In this document: one piece after another, positions 36,134 through 45,536 of the stretch
Layout: each line of letters starts with the position of its first letter
Position numbering within the stretch: the stretch's first letter is position 1
NCBI RefSeq assembly: GCF_036541405.1
Contig: NZ_JAZHFS010000003.1
Location: 124,001 to 188,000, forward strand
Reading direction: 5' to 3'
Source of the DNA: Clostridium_AD frigoriphilum
Lineage (GTDB): Bacteria; Bacillota; Clostridia; Clostridiales; Clostridiaceae
Length of the DNA: 64,000 bases
The notes under the pieces: model-generated
Database searches by the model: none
The model's input: the letters and a program-made list of their open reading frames with translations, nothing else
What the model was told of the DNA's origin: nothing
Translations under genes and position numbers: made by a program

Positions 36134-38221
36134 ATGAACAACCCCTTGATTTCAATTATAGTACCAATTTACAATGTCGAGGTTTATATAAGAAACTGTG
36201 TTGATAGTATATTAGGGCAATCATATGAAAATATTGAAATTATACTTGTTGATGATGGATCTCCAGATAATTGTGGAGACATTTGCGATGAGTATAGATC
36301 AAAAGATAAAAGAATAAAAGTAATACATAAAAAAAATGGTGGATTAAGTTCTGCAAGAAATGCTGGGATAGATATTGCAACTGGGGACTATCTAGGATTT
36401 ATTGATAGTGATGATTGGATAGAAAAGGATATGTATGAATCATTATATAATGCTTTGACTTCTCATAAGGCTGATATTTCAGTTTGCGGTAGATATATTG
36501 TAGAGGCAGATAAAATAACGACAATCTCAGATAGTGAAAAGGCCGAGGTGTTTACAAGAAGTGAAGCATTATCAGAACTAGTTCTTGATGAGTATAGCGG
36601 CATGAAGAACTTTGCATGGGACAAGCTTTATAAGAAAGAATTATTTAATGATATTAGATATCCAGAAGGAAAGTATTATGAGGATATATTTACTACATAT
36701 AAATTGTTTTCAAAATCAAATAAAATTGTGGATATAAAAAGTCCAAAATATTATTATTTGTTAAGGGGTGACAGTATCTGTGGTAGCAACACTGCTAGTA
36801 AAAGATATGATTATTGCCTGGCTAATATCAAGTGTTTAGAATATATAAAAAGCCTAGAACCATTACTTGGGGACATGTGTGACAAGCAGTTATTTAATAG
36901 ATTACATTTTTGTTTAAATGATATGTTGTTACTTGATTACGGCACGGATGATTATGATATTCAAATAAATGAAATTATAGGTAAATTAAAACAAAATTAT
37001 TCTATCCTAAGAAATAGTGATGAAATGGGATTAAAACAGAAACTGTCCTTAATGTTTATAGCTAATTATCCTAATTTATATACTACCATTTACCCAAGGC
37101 ATAAGATAAATAAGACAAAAATAATAAATTTACTAAAACCAATTATTTCACCAAGACTTTTAAATAAAATAAAATATATTAAGTTAAAAGGTAAAGGATA
37201 TAAAGAAACAAAATATCTATATGAAACAAAGGTGGAACAAAAACGAATTTTTATCATAGGGACACCGAATCATGGTAATTTGGGCGATCATGCTATTGCA
37301 TATGCGGAAGAGAAAATATTAAAGGATAATTTTAAGGATTTTATAATTATAGAAATAGTTACAGCGGATATAATTAAGCATATAAAAAATTTGAAAAAGA
37401 ATGTTAAAAAGGATGATATCTTTGTTCTACAAGGTGGAGGAAACTTAGGAGATGAATATATCTGGGAAGAAGAAGGAAGACGGAAAATCATTTCTGAATT
37501 TAAAGATAATAAGATTATTTTATTCCCACAATCAATATACTTTAAAGAAACTGTTACTGGTAAAACAGAACTTAGTAAAACTAAAACAATCTATAATGAA
37601 CATAAAAATTTAATTATGGTTGCAAGAGAAGAAACATCTTATAACATAATGAAAGAAACATTTGTAAATAGTAAAGTGATTTTAACTCCAGATATTGTTT
37701 TATATTTAAATGAGACTTATCCAAAATTTGAGCGAAAAGGTGTTTTATTAAGTCTTAGACAGGATAAAGAAGGGCTCTTATCTTCACAGCAAAAGGATAA
37801 TATTCGAAGCGAGGCCCAAAGTAATTTTGATAAGATAATTATTACAGATACTGTAGATGTCTTTACGACGTATGAAGATAAAATTTTGCAATATATGATT
37901 AATATAAATCAAAGAGAGAAAAGATTGAAAATGAAATGGAACCAGTTTAAAGAAGTCGAAGTAGTTATCACTGATAGGTTACATGGATTGGTATTTTGTG
38001 CAATTACATCAACACCTTGTATTGTTATCGCAAATTACAATCACAAAGTTAAAGATACTTACGCTTGGCTTAAAGATTTGAATTATATTAAATTTGTAAA
38101 TGATGTAGAGGAGGTTCCTGGTTTAATAAAGGAACTTAAAGGGATAGAAATTAAAGAGTATGATAATTCATTCGCTATGAAGAATTATGAAAAAATATTA
38201 GAAGTAATGAAGCAGAGGTGA
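36134..38221 (+). CDS. Fusion of GT2 glycosyltransferase and polysaccharide pyruvyl transferase
   Basis: 695 residues. Residues 1-330 are a GT-A fold family 2 transferase: SIIVPIYNVEVYIRNCVDSI, VDDGSPDN, NGGLSSARNAG and FIDSDDW (the DxD-like site). From about 369 comes a second domain with IIGTPNHGNLGDHAIA, LQGGGNLGD and VVITDRLHGLVFCA, the marks of the polysaccharide pyruvyl transferase (WcaK/CsaB) family, which adds ketal pyruvate from phosphoenolpyruvate. One protein could therefore add a sugar and then decorate it with an acidic pyruvate. The acceptor is unknown. It starts a new block after the rmlC hairpin, with AAGGAGATG upstream. Confidence 0.9.
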   Translation: MNNPLISIIVPIYNVEVYIRNCVDSILGQSYENIEIILVDDGSPDNCGDICDEYRSKDKRIKVIHKKNGGLSSARNAGIDIATGDYLGFIDSDDWIEKDMYESLYNALTSHKADISVCGRYIVEADKITTISDSEKAEVFTRSEALSELVLDEYSGMKNFAWDKLYKKELFNDIRYPEGKYYEDIFTTYKLFSKSNKIVDIKSPKYYYLLRGDSICGSNTASKRYDYCLANIKCLEYIKSLEPLLGDMCDKQLFNRLHFCLNDMLLLDYGTDDYDIQINEIIGKLKQNYSILRNSDEMGLKQKLSLMFIANYPNLYTTIYPRHKINKTKIINLLKPIISPRLLNKIKYIKLKGKGYKETKYLYETKVEQKRIFIIGTPNHGNLGDHAIAYAEEKILKDNFKDFIIIEIVTADIIKHIKNLKKNVKKDDIFVLQGGGNLGDEYIWEEEGRRKIISEFKDNKIILFPQSIYFKETVTGKTELSKTKTIYNEHKNLIMVAREETSYNIMKETFVNSKVILTPDIVLYLNETYPKFERKGVLLSLRQDKEGLLSSQQKDNIRSEAQSNFDKIIITDTVDVFTTYEDKILQYMININQREKRLKMKWNQFKEVEVVITDRLHGLVFCAITSTPCIVIANYNHKVKDTYAWLKDLNYIKFVNDVEEVPGLIKELKGIEIKEYDNSFAMKNYEKILEVMKQR

Positions 38222-38230
38222 AGGTAAGAT

Positions 38231-39742
38231 TTGAAAAACGGTATGAAAAAAGCTGTAATTATAACATATATAACTATAATAATTGGGAATGTAATTTCAT
38301 TGATGTATACACCGTTTATGTTAAGCAAACTTGGAAAAGCTGAATATGGATTATTTTCTTTAGTAAATTCAATAGTAGCTTATATTTATCTTCTAGATTT
38401 AGGATTTGGAAATGCCGTTATTAGATATAATTCTAAATATATGGTAGAGAAAAATGAGGATGGACGAAAAAAAGTAAACGGAATGTTTTTATCATTGTAT
38501 CTGATTTTGGGTTTGATATCCATGATCGTCGGAATAATAATCTATTTCAACTTAGGAAAAATAATGAGTAAGAGTTTAAGTCCTGATGAGATCAATAGAA
38601 CAAAGCAAATGTTTATGGTCGCTATAGTTAACATATCATTATCATTTCCTTTAAGTATATTTAATTCAATAATAACGGCACATGAAAAATTTGTGTATAT
38701 AAAAATAATCAATCTATTAAGAACAATCTTGAACCCTGCAATTATGATAACTGTATTGTTATTTGGATCTAGAGCGTTTGGAATGGTTATAGGATCAACG
38801 GTCTTTAATATCTTGCTTGGACTAGTTAACGTTATATATTGTTTTAAGATATTAAAATTAAAAATAAAATTTGCAGGATTTGATAAAGCACTATTTGCCG
38901 AGATATTTAATTACTCATTTTTTGTGTTCCTTAGTGCAATAGCATATCAAATATATTGGAATTCAGATCAACTAATACTGGCAATTTTTGTTGGAGCAGC
39001 ACCAATTGCTATATACGCAGTTTCATCACAATTTAATACATATTTTTTATCATTATCTAATGTTTTATCAAGTATGTTTTTACCAAAGCTTACAAAGATG
39101 GTAACAGTCGAGGAAAACAGAAATGATCTAATGAGATTATTAACAAAAATAGGTAGAATTCAATATTACATATGTAGTTATATTTTTGTAGGTTTTGTTT
39201 TAGTAGGGAAACAATTTATTGTGCGTTGGGTAGGGACAGGATACTCATTTTGTTATGTCATTGCAATAATACTGATGTTCCCTCAAATATTTTCAATTAT
39301 CCAATCACTTTTTGCGACAATGCTCGAAGCAATGAATAAACATAGAGTGAAGGCATACATATACTTATCTATTGCCATCATAAATATACTTTTATCAATA
39401 GTACTAGTTCAAAAATATCAAGGACTTGGATGTGCAATTGGTACAGCAATAGGGATGATCATAAATGCCGTGGCAAACAATATATATTATAAATTTGTTA
39501 TAAAGCTAGATATAAAATACTTTTGGATGAACATATTAAAATTAGTAATTCCAACTAGTATAACATTTGGTTTAGGATTCTTAGCTTTATCTCTGTTTAG
39601 TTTGACATCGTATATTTCAATTTTGATGTTTGGTATTCTATTCACGATAATATATTTCATAGTTTTTTGGATTATGGGATTTAATAAATATGAGAAGAAA
39701 ATCTTCATATCAGTCCTAAGCAAAGGTCGGATTAAACAATAA
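38231..39742 (+). CDS. wzx: Polysaccharide flippase (Wzx-like)
   Basis: 503 residues with about 12-14 membrane segments, an oligosaccharide flippase of the MOP superfamily. It would move lipid-linked repeat units across the membrane for polymerisation. The N-terminus TPFMLSKLGKAEYGLFSL is a typical family block. The start is set at TTG 38231, about 8 nt after AGGTGAAGGT; ATG 38243 is possible. It lies 9 bp after the GT2-pyruvyl transferase fusion. Confidence 0.9.
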   Translation: MKNGMKKAVIITYITIIIGNVISLMYTPFMLSKLGKAEYGLFSLVNSIVAYIYLLDLGFGNAVIRYNSKYMVEKNEDGRKKVNGMFLSLYLILGLISMIVGIIIYFNLGKIMSKSLSPDEINRTKQMFMVAIVNISLSFPLSIFNSIITAHEKFVYIKIINLLRTILNPAIMITVLLFGSRAFGMVIGSTVFNILLGLVNVIYCFKILKLKIKFAGFDKALFAEIFNYSFFVFLSAIAYQIYWNSDQLILAIFVGAAPIAIYAVSSQFNTYFLSLSNVLSSMFLPKLTKMVTVEENRNDLMRLLTKIGRIQYYICSYIFVGFVLVGKQFIVRWVGTGYSFCYVIAIILMFPQIFSIIQSLFATMLEAMNKHRVKAYIYLSIAIINILLSIVLVQKYQGLGCAIGTAIGMIINAVANNIYYKFVIKLDIKYFWMNILKLVIPTSITFGLGFLALSLFSLTSYISILMFGILFTIIYFIVFWIMGFNKYEKKIFISVLSKGRIKQ

Positions 39743-39790
39743 ATTTAAATCACTAGGAGTTTTAGACAAAATATTTAATGAGGTGTTTTA

Positions 39791-40759
39791 ATGGAAGTTA
39801 ATAAACAACAATTAGTGTCTGTAATTATGAGTGTATATAACGAAAAAGAAAAATGGTTAATGGAAGCAATAGAATCAATCCTAAATCAAAGTTATAGAAG
39901 TTTAGAATTTATTATTATTTTAGACAATCCTAGTAATAAAAAGTTAGAGAACATAATTAAATTTTACAACAAAAAAGATGCTAGAATACGATTCTTCAAA
40001 AACGAAAAAAACATTGGATTAGTTAGGAGCTTAAATAAAGCTTTAACATATGTAAAGGGTGATTTTATAGCAAGAATGGATGCAGATGATATATCACTAG
40101 TGAGTAGAATTGACAAACAAATTGAATATCTAAAGAGTCATCTAGATGTGGATTTTATGGGTGCTAGATGTATTAATATAGATGAGGATGGAAAAGAATT
40201 ATATAGAGATGAAATTATGCCAGTGGATATGAAATTAATAAAGAGTTGCCTTCTAAATGTAGATTTTATTAATCATCCAACCTGGTTTTTTAGAAAAGAA
40301 TGTATAGATAAAAATGAAGGTTATAGAGAAATTACATGTGCAGAGGATTATGACTTCCTATTAAGACTTATAACTAATGGATTTAAACTTGGTAATACTA
40401 ATGAGTTTTTAGTTAGATATAGGATTCGCAAGAGTGGAATATCCAAAAGTAATTCTCTTCAACAGCTCTTATACTCAAAACACGTTGTTAAGATGTATAA
40501 AGATAGAGTGAAATACGGGCATGAAAATGAGAAAGTAGAAGAACTTTCAAATATTAAAATTAATGTACATCAAGAAAAAAGATATAGTCTAGCATTAGAA
40601 GGGCTTACTAAATCAAAACTATATAAGAATAAAAATCAGATTTATAGAATTTATTTAATATTAACAAGCTGTATGCGCTCAAAATATTTACGAATTTTAC
40701 TTAAGGATATCATTTTTCATAAAGTTAAGAAACTAATGTATATAAAGAAGGCTAACTAG
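39791..40759 (+). CDS. Family 2 glycosyltransferase
   Basis: 322 residues with a GT-A core: VSVIMSVYNEKEKWLMEAIE at 10-29, ILDNPSN, NIGLVRSLNKAL and ARMDADD (DxD-type site), then ITCAEDYDFLLRL near 180 as the family acceptor-side motif. No membrane segment, so it probably acts at the cytoplasmic face on the lipid-linked unit. The specific sugar cannot be read. Confidence 0.9.
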   Translation: MEVNKQQLVSVIMSVYNEKEKWLMEAIESILNQSYRSLEFIIILDNPSNKKLENIIKFYNKKDARIRFFKNEKNIGLVRSLNKALTYVKGDFIARMDADDISLVSRIDKQIEYLKSHLDVDFMGARCINIDEDGKELYRDEIMPVDMKLIKSCLLNVDFINHPTWFFRKECIDKNEGYREITCAEDYDFLLRLITNGFKLGNTNEFLVRYRIRKSGISKSNSLQQLLYSKHVVKMYKDRVKYGHENEKVEELSNIKINVHQEKRYSLALEGLTKSKLYKNKNQIYRIYLILTSCMRSKYLRILLKDIIFHKVKKLMYIKKAN

Positions 40760-40771
40760 GGGGAATGTTTT

Positions 40772-41797
40772 TTGGATAGAGTTGATGTCAGTATTATAAT
40801 ACCTGTTTACAATGTAGAGGAATTTTTGCCAAAATGTTTAGATAGCGTTATTAATCAAACTATTGATAATAAAGAGATTATTGTAATAAATGATGGCTCT
40901 ACAGATAATTGTTATGAAATACTTAAAGAATATAAAAAGAAATTTCCTGAATTAGTTATTATAAATAAAAAGAATAGTGGTATTAGTGAAACTCGAAATG
41001 CTGGGCTCAAAGCAGCAAGGGGTGAATACATAGCATTTGTTGATAGTGATGATTTTGTAGAGCTTGATATGTTTGAGAAAATGTATAAAACAGCTACTAA
41101 TGGAAATATTGACATAGTTATTTGTAATTACATATTGTATAAAGAAGGACAAATTGCGCAGCATTCTAATTATAAGAAAATAGAAGGAATTGATAAAGAA
41201 GGTTTTTTAGATAAAGGTGAGGCCCTTAAGATGTTTTTGTTAAATGATATCAAGGGTTATGTTTGGAATAAGCTGCATAAAAGAGAACTTTTTTTTGAAA
41301 ATAAAATTTCATTTCCGGATTTTGTAGTATGTGAGGATACTCCAGTTGGATTTTTATTACTTGCAAACGCAAATAGGATTTATTCAATGATAGAACCACT
41401 TTATTATTATAGGCAAAGAGAGTTATCACTTACAAGAACATTTTCAATTAAATCAATGAAAGATATGATAGACGGATGTTATATAATGAGAGATTTTATA
41501 ACAAAGAACCCGCTTATTTATGGTGAGTTAATCGATTATTATAAAGTTTATTTGATAAAAACTTTATGGGCTATACATAATAAATACTTTATACAAAGCT
41601 CTGAAACTGGAGATAAGAAATATTACGTTGAGTTTAAAGAGATAGTATCAAAAGAGATAGATAATTTACAAATTTCAGAAATAATAAGGAATAGTAAGCT
41701 AACATTTAAAGATAAAGTTAATATATTGCTTATAAAAACAAAAACGTATGGCCTTATTTTCCCTCTATTGTACAAGATTAAAAATGTTATGAAGTAA
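40772..41797 (+). CDS. Family 2 glycosyltransferase
   Basis: 341 residues. VSIIIPVYNVEEFLPKCLDS near residue 6, INDGSTDN, NSGISETRNAGL and FVDSDDFVE (metal site) give a GT2 enzyme of the same type as the GT half of the fusion at 36.1 kb. The start is TTG 40772 after AGGGGGAATG; the family N-terminus begins about there. It is 12 bp after the preceding gene. Confidence 0.9.
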   Translation: MDRVDVSIIIPVYNVEEFLPKCLDSVINQTIDNKEIIVINDGSTDNCYEILKEYKKKFPELVIINKKNSGISETRNAGLKAARGEYIAFVDSDDFVELDMFEKMYKTATNGNIDIVICNYILYKEGQIAQHSNYKKIEGIDKEGFLDKGEALKMFLLNDIKGYVWNKLHKRELFFENKISFPDFVVCEDTPVGFLLLANANRIYSMIEPLYYYRQRELSLTRTFSIKSMKDMIDGCYIMRDFITKNPLIYGELIDYYKVYLIKTLWAIHNKYFIQSSETGDKKYYVEFKEIVSKEIDNLQISEIIRNSKLTFKDKVNILLIKTKTYGLIFPLLYKIKNVMK

Positions 41798-41884
41798 AAA
41801 ACATTGCTATTATTACCAATAGAATTTTGTATAATTAAAGGTTATGATTAAAAGCACCGAAGGTCATTATTAAGGAGTGTTAGT

Positions 41885-42946
41885 ATGGTGAAGATAAGTA
41901 TTATAGTTCCGATTTATAATGGAGCAAAATATATCAAAGAGTGTTTAGAGATGATAATAAATCAAACATTTAAAGATTTTGAATTAATAATAATAGATGA
42001 TGGATCTACTGATAACAGTAAGGAAATGTGCAACGAATATGCAAAGATTGATTCTAGAATCAAATTAATTAGTAAAAAAAATGGAGGAACCTGGGCTGCT
42101 AGAAATAGGGGAATAGATGAATCCATTGGTAAATATATTATATTTTTAGATTGTGACGATTGGTATGAGATCAATTTATTTGAGAAAATGTATGAAAGTA
42201 TAAAAAATGATGATGTGGATCTAGTTATATCAGGTCAAACCAATGTTTTTGTAGATAAGAATGGAGAAATTATCAGAAAAACTACTGTATTACCAAAGAA
42301 ACAAAATTTTAAAACGAAAGATGAAATTTTGTCAAATTATATACTACTTAGAGAAGAAGAAATTGGTGATACTCTATGGAATAAAATTTACAAATCAGAG
42401 ATTATTAAAAGATACAATTTGAAGTTTGAGAATTATAAACGTGGAGAAGACACAATATTTAATGCTAACTATTATCAGCATATAGACAAATGCATAGTCA
42501 TTACAGAAGCTTTATATAATTACAGAATTGAAAATGCAAATCCAGTATGGCTTAAATACTGTGATAATTATTTGGATATTGTAATGAGCGAAAATGATAC
42601 TATCGTAGATAAACTTAAAGAATGGGGTAAATATAGCAAGGATGCTAGGGAGTACCAAGCAACTCATTTTACTTATCGTATAATTGAGTATTTTTATAAG
42701 ATAACTTACTCTAGAAGTTTTTTGAATTTGGAAAGTAAAATAGAGCAAAAATCAACTTTAAGAAGTAAAAGCCAAGAAATATTAAACTTATTAGATAATG
42801 AAGAAGTTAGAAAGAATTTGGATGATTCCAAGGTGATTGGTAAATTCCATAAATTACTTGTTAAGTCTATGAAATCAAGAAATGTTGAATTGATATTGTT
42901 TTTAGTAAGGATCAAATTGGTATATAACAATATAAAAGGTCTATAG
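41885..42946 (+). CDS. Family 2 glycosyltransferase
   Basis: 353 residues. ISIIVPIYNGAKYIKECLEM, IDDGSTDNSKEMC, KKNGGTWAARNRG and FLDCDDWYE (DCDD where the two relatives have DSDD). RGEDTIFN near 190 is the acceptor-side block. GGAGTG precedes ATG 41885. A C-terminal part of about 120 residues has no recognised domain. Confidence 0.9.
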   Translation: MVKISIIVPIYNGAKYIKECLEMIINQTFKDFELIIIDDGSTDNSKEMCNEYAKIDSRIKLISKKNGGTWAARNRGIDESIGKYIIFLDCDDWYEINLFEKMYESIKNDDVDLVISGQTNVFVDKNGEIIRKTTVLPKKQNFKTKDEILSNYILLREEEIGDTLWNKIYKSEIIKRYNLKFENYKRGEDTIFNANYYQHIDKCIVITEALYNYRIENANPVWLKYCDNYLDIVMSENDTIVDKLKEWGKYSKDAREYQATHFTYRIIEYFYKITYSRSFLNLESKIEQKSTLRSKSQEILNLLDNEEVRKNLDDSKVIGKFHKLLVKSMKSRNVELILFLVRIKLVYNNIKGL

Positions 42947-43002
42947 ATCTAAAATTAATAAAACAATATCATAAAAAGAACAATTACCATGGAGGTATTA
43001 TA

Positions 43003-43671
43003 ATGAATAATGAAACTACAAAAGGATATAAAGAATTTATAAATGTTCTAAAAAGAGGAAAATGGATTATATTGCTTGTAACAATACTAGCAACATTAAC
43101 AGCGACTTTACTTAGCTATTATTCTATGAAAAATTCTAAACCAATGTATCAAACAATAACAAGCGTTGTAATAGGAAATAAAGAAGATATAGTTAATGCA
43201 AAAAGTTTAAGTCCTACATTTGAGCAAATCGCAAACTCTAGTACTATACCAAAGAACGCTAGCTTATTATTAAAAGGTTCTGTACCAGTTTTAAAGTTGC
43301 AAAAGAGTTATGAGGTTACTGTATCAGCTGATGCTCCGATACTTACAATTACAGCTAGTGGAGAATCACAAAAGCAGTCTATAGCTATAGCAAACGCTGT
43401 TATAACATCCTATTCAAGAGAAGTAAAGAGAATATATCCTTCGCAGGTGATGAAAATAATGGAGAATTCGGGACAGAGCGATCTTATAAATAATAAATTT
43501 AAATCTATGAACGTAATATTAGCGTTTTTACTTGGATTGTTCCTTTCGGTATTTATTGTAACATTTATAGGGTTCTTTGATGAAAAGATTAGGACCAAAG
43601 ATGATGTGGAGAAATATTTAGGTCTACATGTTCTCGGAAATTTACCAAAAAGAAATAAATCGGATATTTAA
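43003..43671 (+). CDS. Chain-length determinant / tyrosine-kinase activator (Wzz/CpsC/YveK type)
   Basis: 222 residues with membrane segments at about 20-40 and 172-192 around an extracytoplasmic domain, and a short cytoplasmic tail GFFDEKIRTKDDVEKYLGL that normally contacts the kinase. The family controls polymer length. GGAGGTATTATA precedes ATG 43003. It is followed after 26 bp by its kinase partner, the usual CpsC-CpsD pairing. Confidence 0.9.
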   Translation: MNNETTKGYKEFINVLKRGKWIILLVTILATLTATLLSYYSMKNSKPMYQTITSVVIGNKEDIVNAKSLSPTFEQIANSSTIPKNASLLLKGSVPVLKLQKSYEVTVSADAPILTITASGESQKQSIAIANAVITSYSREVKRIYPSQVMKIMENSGQSDLINNKFKSMNVILAFLLGLFLSVFIVTFIGFFDEKIRTKDDVEKYLGLHVLGNLPKRNKSDI

Positions 43672-43697
43672 TATTAATTAGAAGGGAGATGTATTTA

Positions 43698-44327
43698 ATG
43701 GGAGAAACAAAATATGCAGAGTATCTTAATTTAGACGCAATTAATTTAAAAGCATTTAACGGACTAAAAGCAAATATTCAGCTCTTAAACGCGGATAGTG
43801 AAAAAAAGGTTATTATGATAACAAGTGCAGAAAGTAGCGAAGGTAGATCAACTACAACATCATATCTTTCACTATTACTTGCAAAAAGTGGTAAAAAAAC
43901 TATAATTGTTGATTGTGATCTGAAAAAACCAAATATACACAACATGTTTGGCTTAACAAACGATAAAGGACTTGTGAATTATTTATCCGGGGATGTATTG
44001 TTTGAAAAAGTAGTTAAGACTACGGAGATAAAGAATTTATCTATACTGACTTCTGGTGCATCAACATTAAATTATGCTGAACTTTTTGTATCGTCGAGAT
44101 TTAATGAATTTATAATTTCATTAAAGAAAGATTATGATTATATCATTATTGATACACCTCCGATCACAATAGGTGCTGATGCTGAGGTTTTATCAAGATA
44201 TACTGATGGATGTGTTCTTGTTGTTAAATCAGGGAAAACAGAAAGAAAATCTGCCCACACGGCTAAAGAAATTCTTCAAAAAGTGCATGCTAATATTATA
44301 GGTGTATTTCTAAATGGAACGGACTAA
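43698..44327 (+). CDS. CpsD/YwqD-type bacterial tyrosine kinase, degenerate Walker A
   Basis: 209 residues of the BY-kinase P-loop fold. Walker A-prime (IIVDCDLKKPN near 73) and Walker B (YIIIDTPP near 132) are intact. Walker A reads SAESSEGRSTTT: the usual GKS/T lysine is Arg50 (codon AGA at 43845-43847). The protein ends at FLNGTD, lacking the C-terminal tyrosine cluster that these kinases normally phosphorylate. ATP hydrolysis and autophosphorylation are thus doubtful; a structural or regulatory role is possible. ATG 43698 is preferred to 43689, which touches the AAGGGAG site. Confidence 0.85.
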   Translation: MGETKYAEYLNLDAINLKAFNGLKANIQLLNADSEKKVIMITSAESSEGRSTTTSYLSLLLAKSGKKTIIVDCDLKKPNIHNMFGLTNDKGLVNYLSGDVLFEKVVKTTEIKNLSILTSGASTLNYAELFVSSRFNEFIISLKKDYDYIIIDTPPITIGADAEVLSRYTDGCVLVVKSGKTERKSAHTAKEILQKVHANIIGVFLNGTD

Positions 44328-44364
44328 AGATAATTTTATAAAACAAAAATAGAGGTGTAAACAA

Positions 44365-45516
44365 ATGACAGATGTATTCATTATAGGTTCTAAAGGAATA
44401 CCATCTAATTATGGTGGATTCGAGACTTTCGTAGATAAATTAACTCTTTATAAAAAAAAGCAGGATATCATGTATCATGTGGCTTGCCTAAATGTTAAGG
44501 AAGAAGAGTTTTATTATAATAAAGCAAGATGTTTTAATGTTAATGTAAAAGACATAGGTAGTGCGAAAGCAGTACTTTATGATTTGCAAGCTTTAAGCAA
44601 ATCAATAAAGTATATTAAGGAAAAGAAATTATCTAATTCAATTGTTCTTATTCTTGCTTGTCGTATTGGTCCATTTATATCATTTTACAAGAAACAACTC
44701 AAGGATTTGGGAATAAAGCTTTATATAAATCCTGATGGACATGAATGGAAACGTAGTAAATGGAGTGTGCCTGTGAGGAATTATTGGAAGTTTTCTGAGA
44801 AACTGATGGTAAAACATGCAGATTTACTAATATGTGATTCAAGAGGTATAGAGGATTACATAAATACAGATTATGATATGTACAAGCCTAATACTACATT
44901 TATAGCTTATGGAGCGGAAATTGGAAGATCTAAGCTAATGGAGAAGGATGATGGTATAACAAACTTTTTTGACGATTTTTTAATAAAAAGGAAAGAATAT
45001 TACTTAATTGTTGGCAGGTTTGTACCAGAGAACAGTTATGAAACTATGATAAGAGAGTTTATGAAATCGGATGTTAATAAGGATCTTGTTATAATTACAA
45101 ATGTGGAGAAAAATAAATTTTATGAAAGATTGCTGAAGGCTACGAACTTTACTAGCGACACGCGAATAAAATTTGTAGGAACTGTTTATGATAATGAACT
45201 TCTAAAAAAGATAAGAGAAGAAGCATTTGCATATATTCATGGACATTCAGTGGGAGGAACGAATCCTTCACTTCTTGAAGCCTTATCGAGTACGGATATT
45301 AATCTGCTTTTAGATGTTAATTTTAATAAAGAAGTTGGGAAAAACGGAGCTATGTATTTTAGTGATGAAGATGGTAATTTAGCTTCTTTAATAAGCAAAG
45401 CAGAAAAATTAACAGAAAATGAGATTGTAGCTATGTCTACAAGAGCTACAAACAGAATAAAAGATTCTTACTCTTGGGACAAGATTGTTCATGATTACGA
45501 AGAGCTTTTTTTATAA
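44365..45516 (+). CDS. DUF1972-type glycosyltransferase (Cps2T-like rhamnosyltransferase)
   Basis: 383 residues of GT4/GT-B architecture. The N-terminus FIIGSKGIPSNYGGFETFVD and YINPDGHEWKRSKWS near 125 mark the DUF1972 subfamily whose characterised members (Cps2T) add rhamnose. The C-terminal domain has VGRFVPENSY and HGHSVGGTNPSLLEA (donor-binding Glu). With rmlABCD in the locus, transfer of rhamnose from dTDP-rhamnose is the best guess. AGAGGTG precedes ATG 44365. Confidence 0.88.
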   Translation: MTDVFIIGSKGIPSNYGGFETFVDKLTLYKKKQDIMYHVACLNVKEEEFYYNKARCFNVNVKDIGSAKAVLYDLQALSKSIKYIKEKKLSNSIVLILACRIGPFISFYKKQLKDLGIKLYINPDGHEWKRSKWSVPVRNYWKFSEKLMVKHADLLICDSRGIEDYINTDYDMYKPNTTFIAYGAEIGRSKLMEKDDGITNFFDDFLIKRKEYYLIVGRFVPENSYETMIREFMKSDVNKDLVIITNVEKNKFYERLLKATNFTSDTRIKFVGTVYDNELLKKIREEAFAYIHGHSVGGTNPSLLEALSSTDINLLLDVNFNKEVGKNGAMYFSDEDGNLASLISKAEKLTENEIVAMSTRATNRIKDSYSWDKIVHDYEELFL

Positions 45517-45536
45517 GTTTAAGGAGGCGTCGACTT

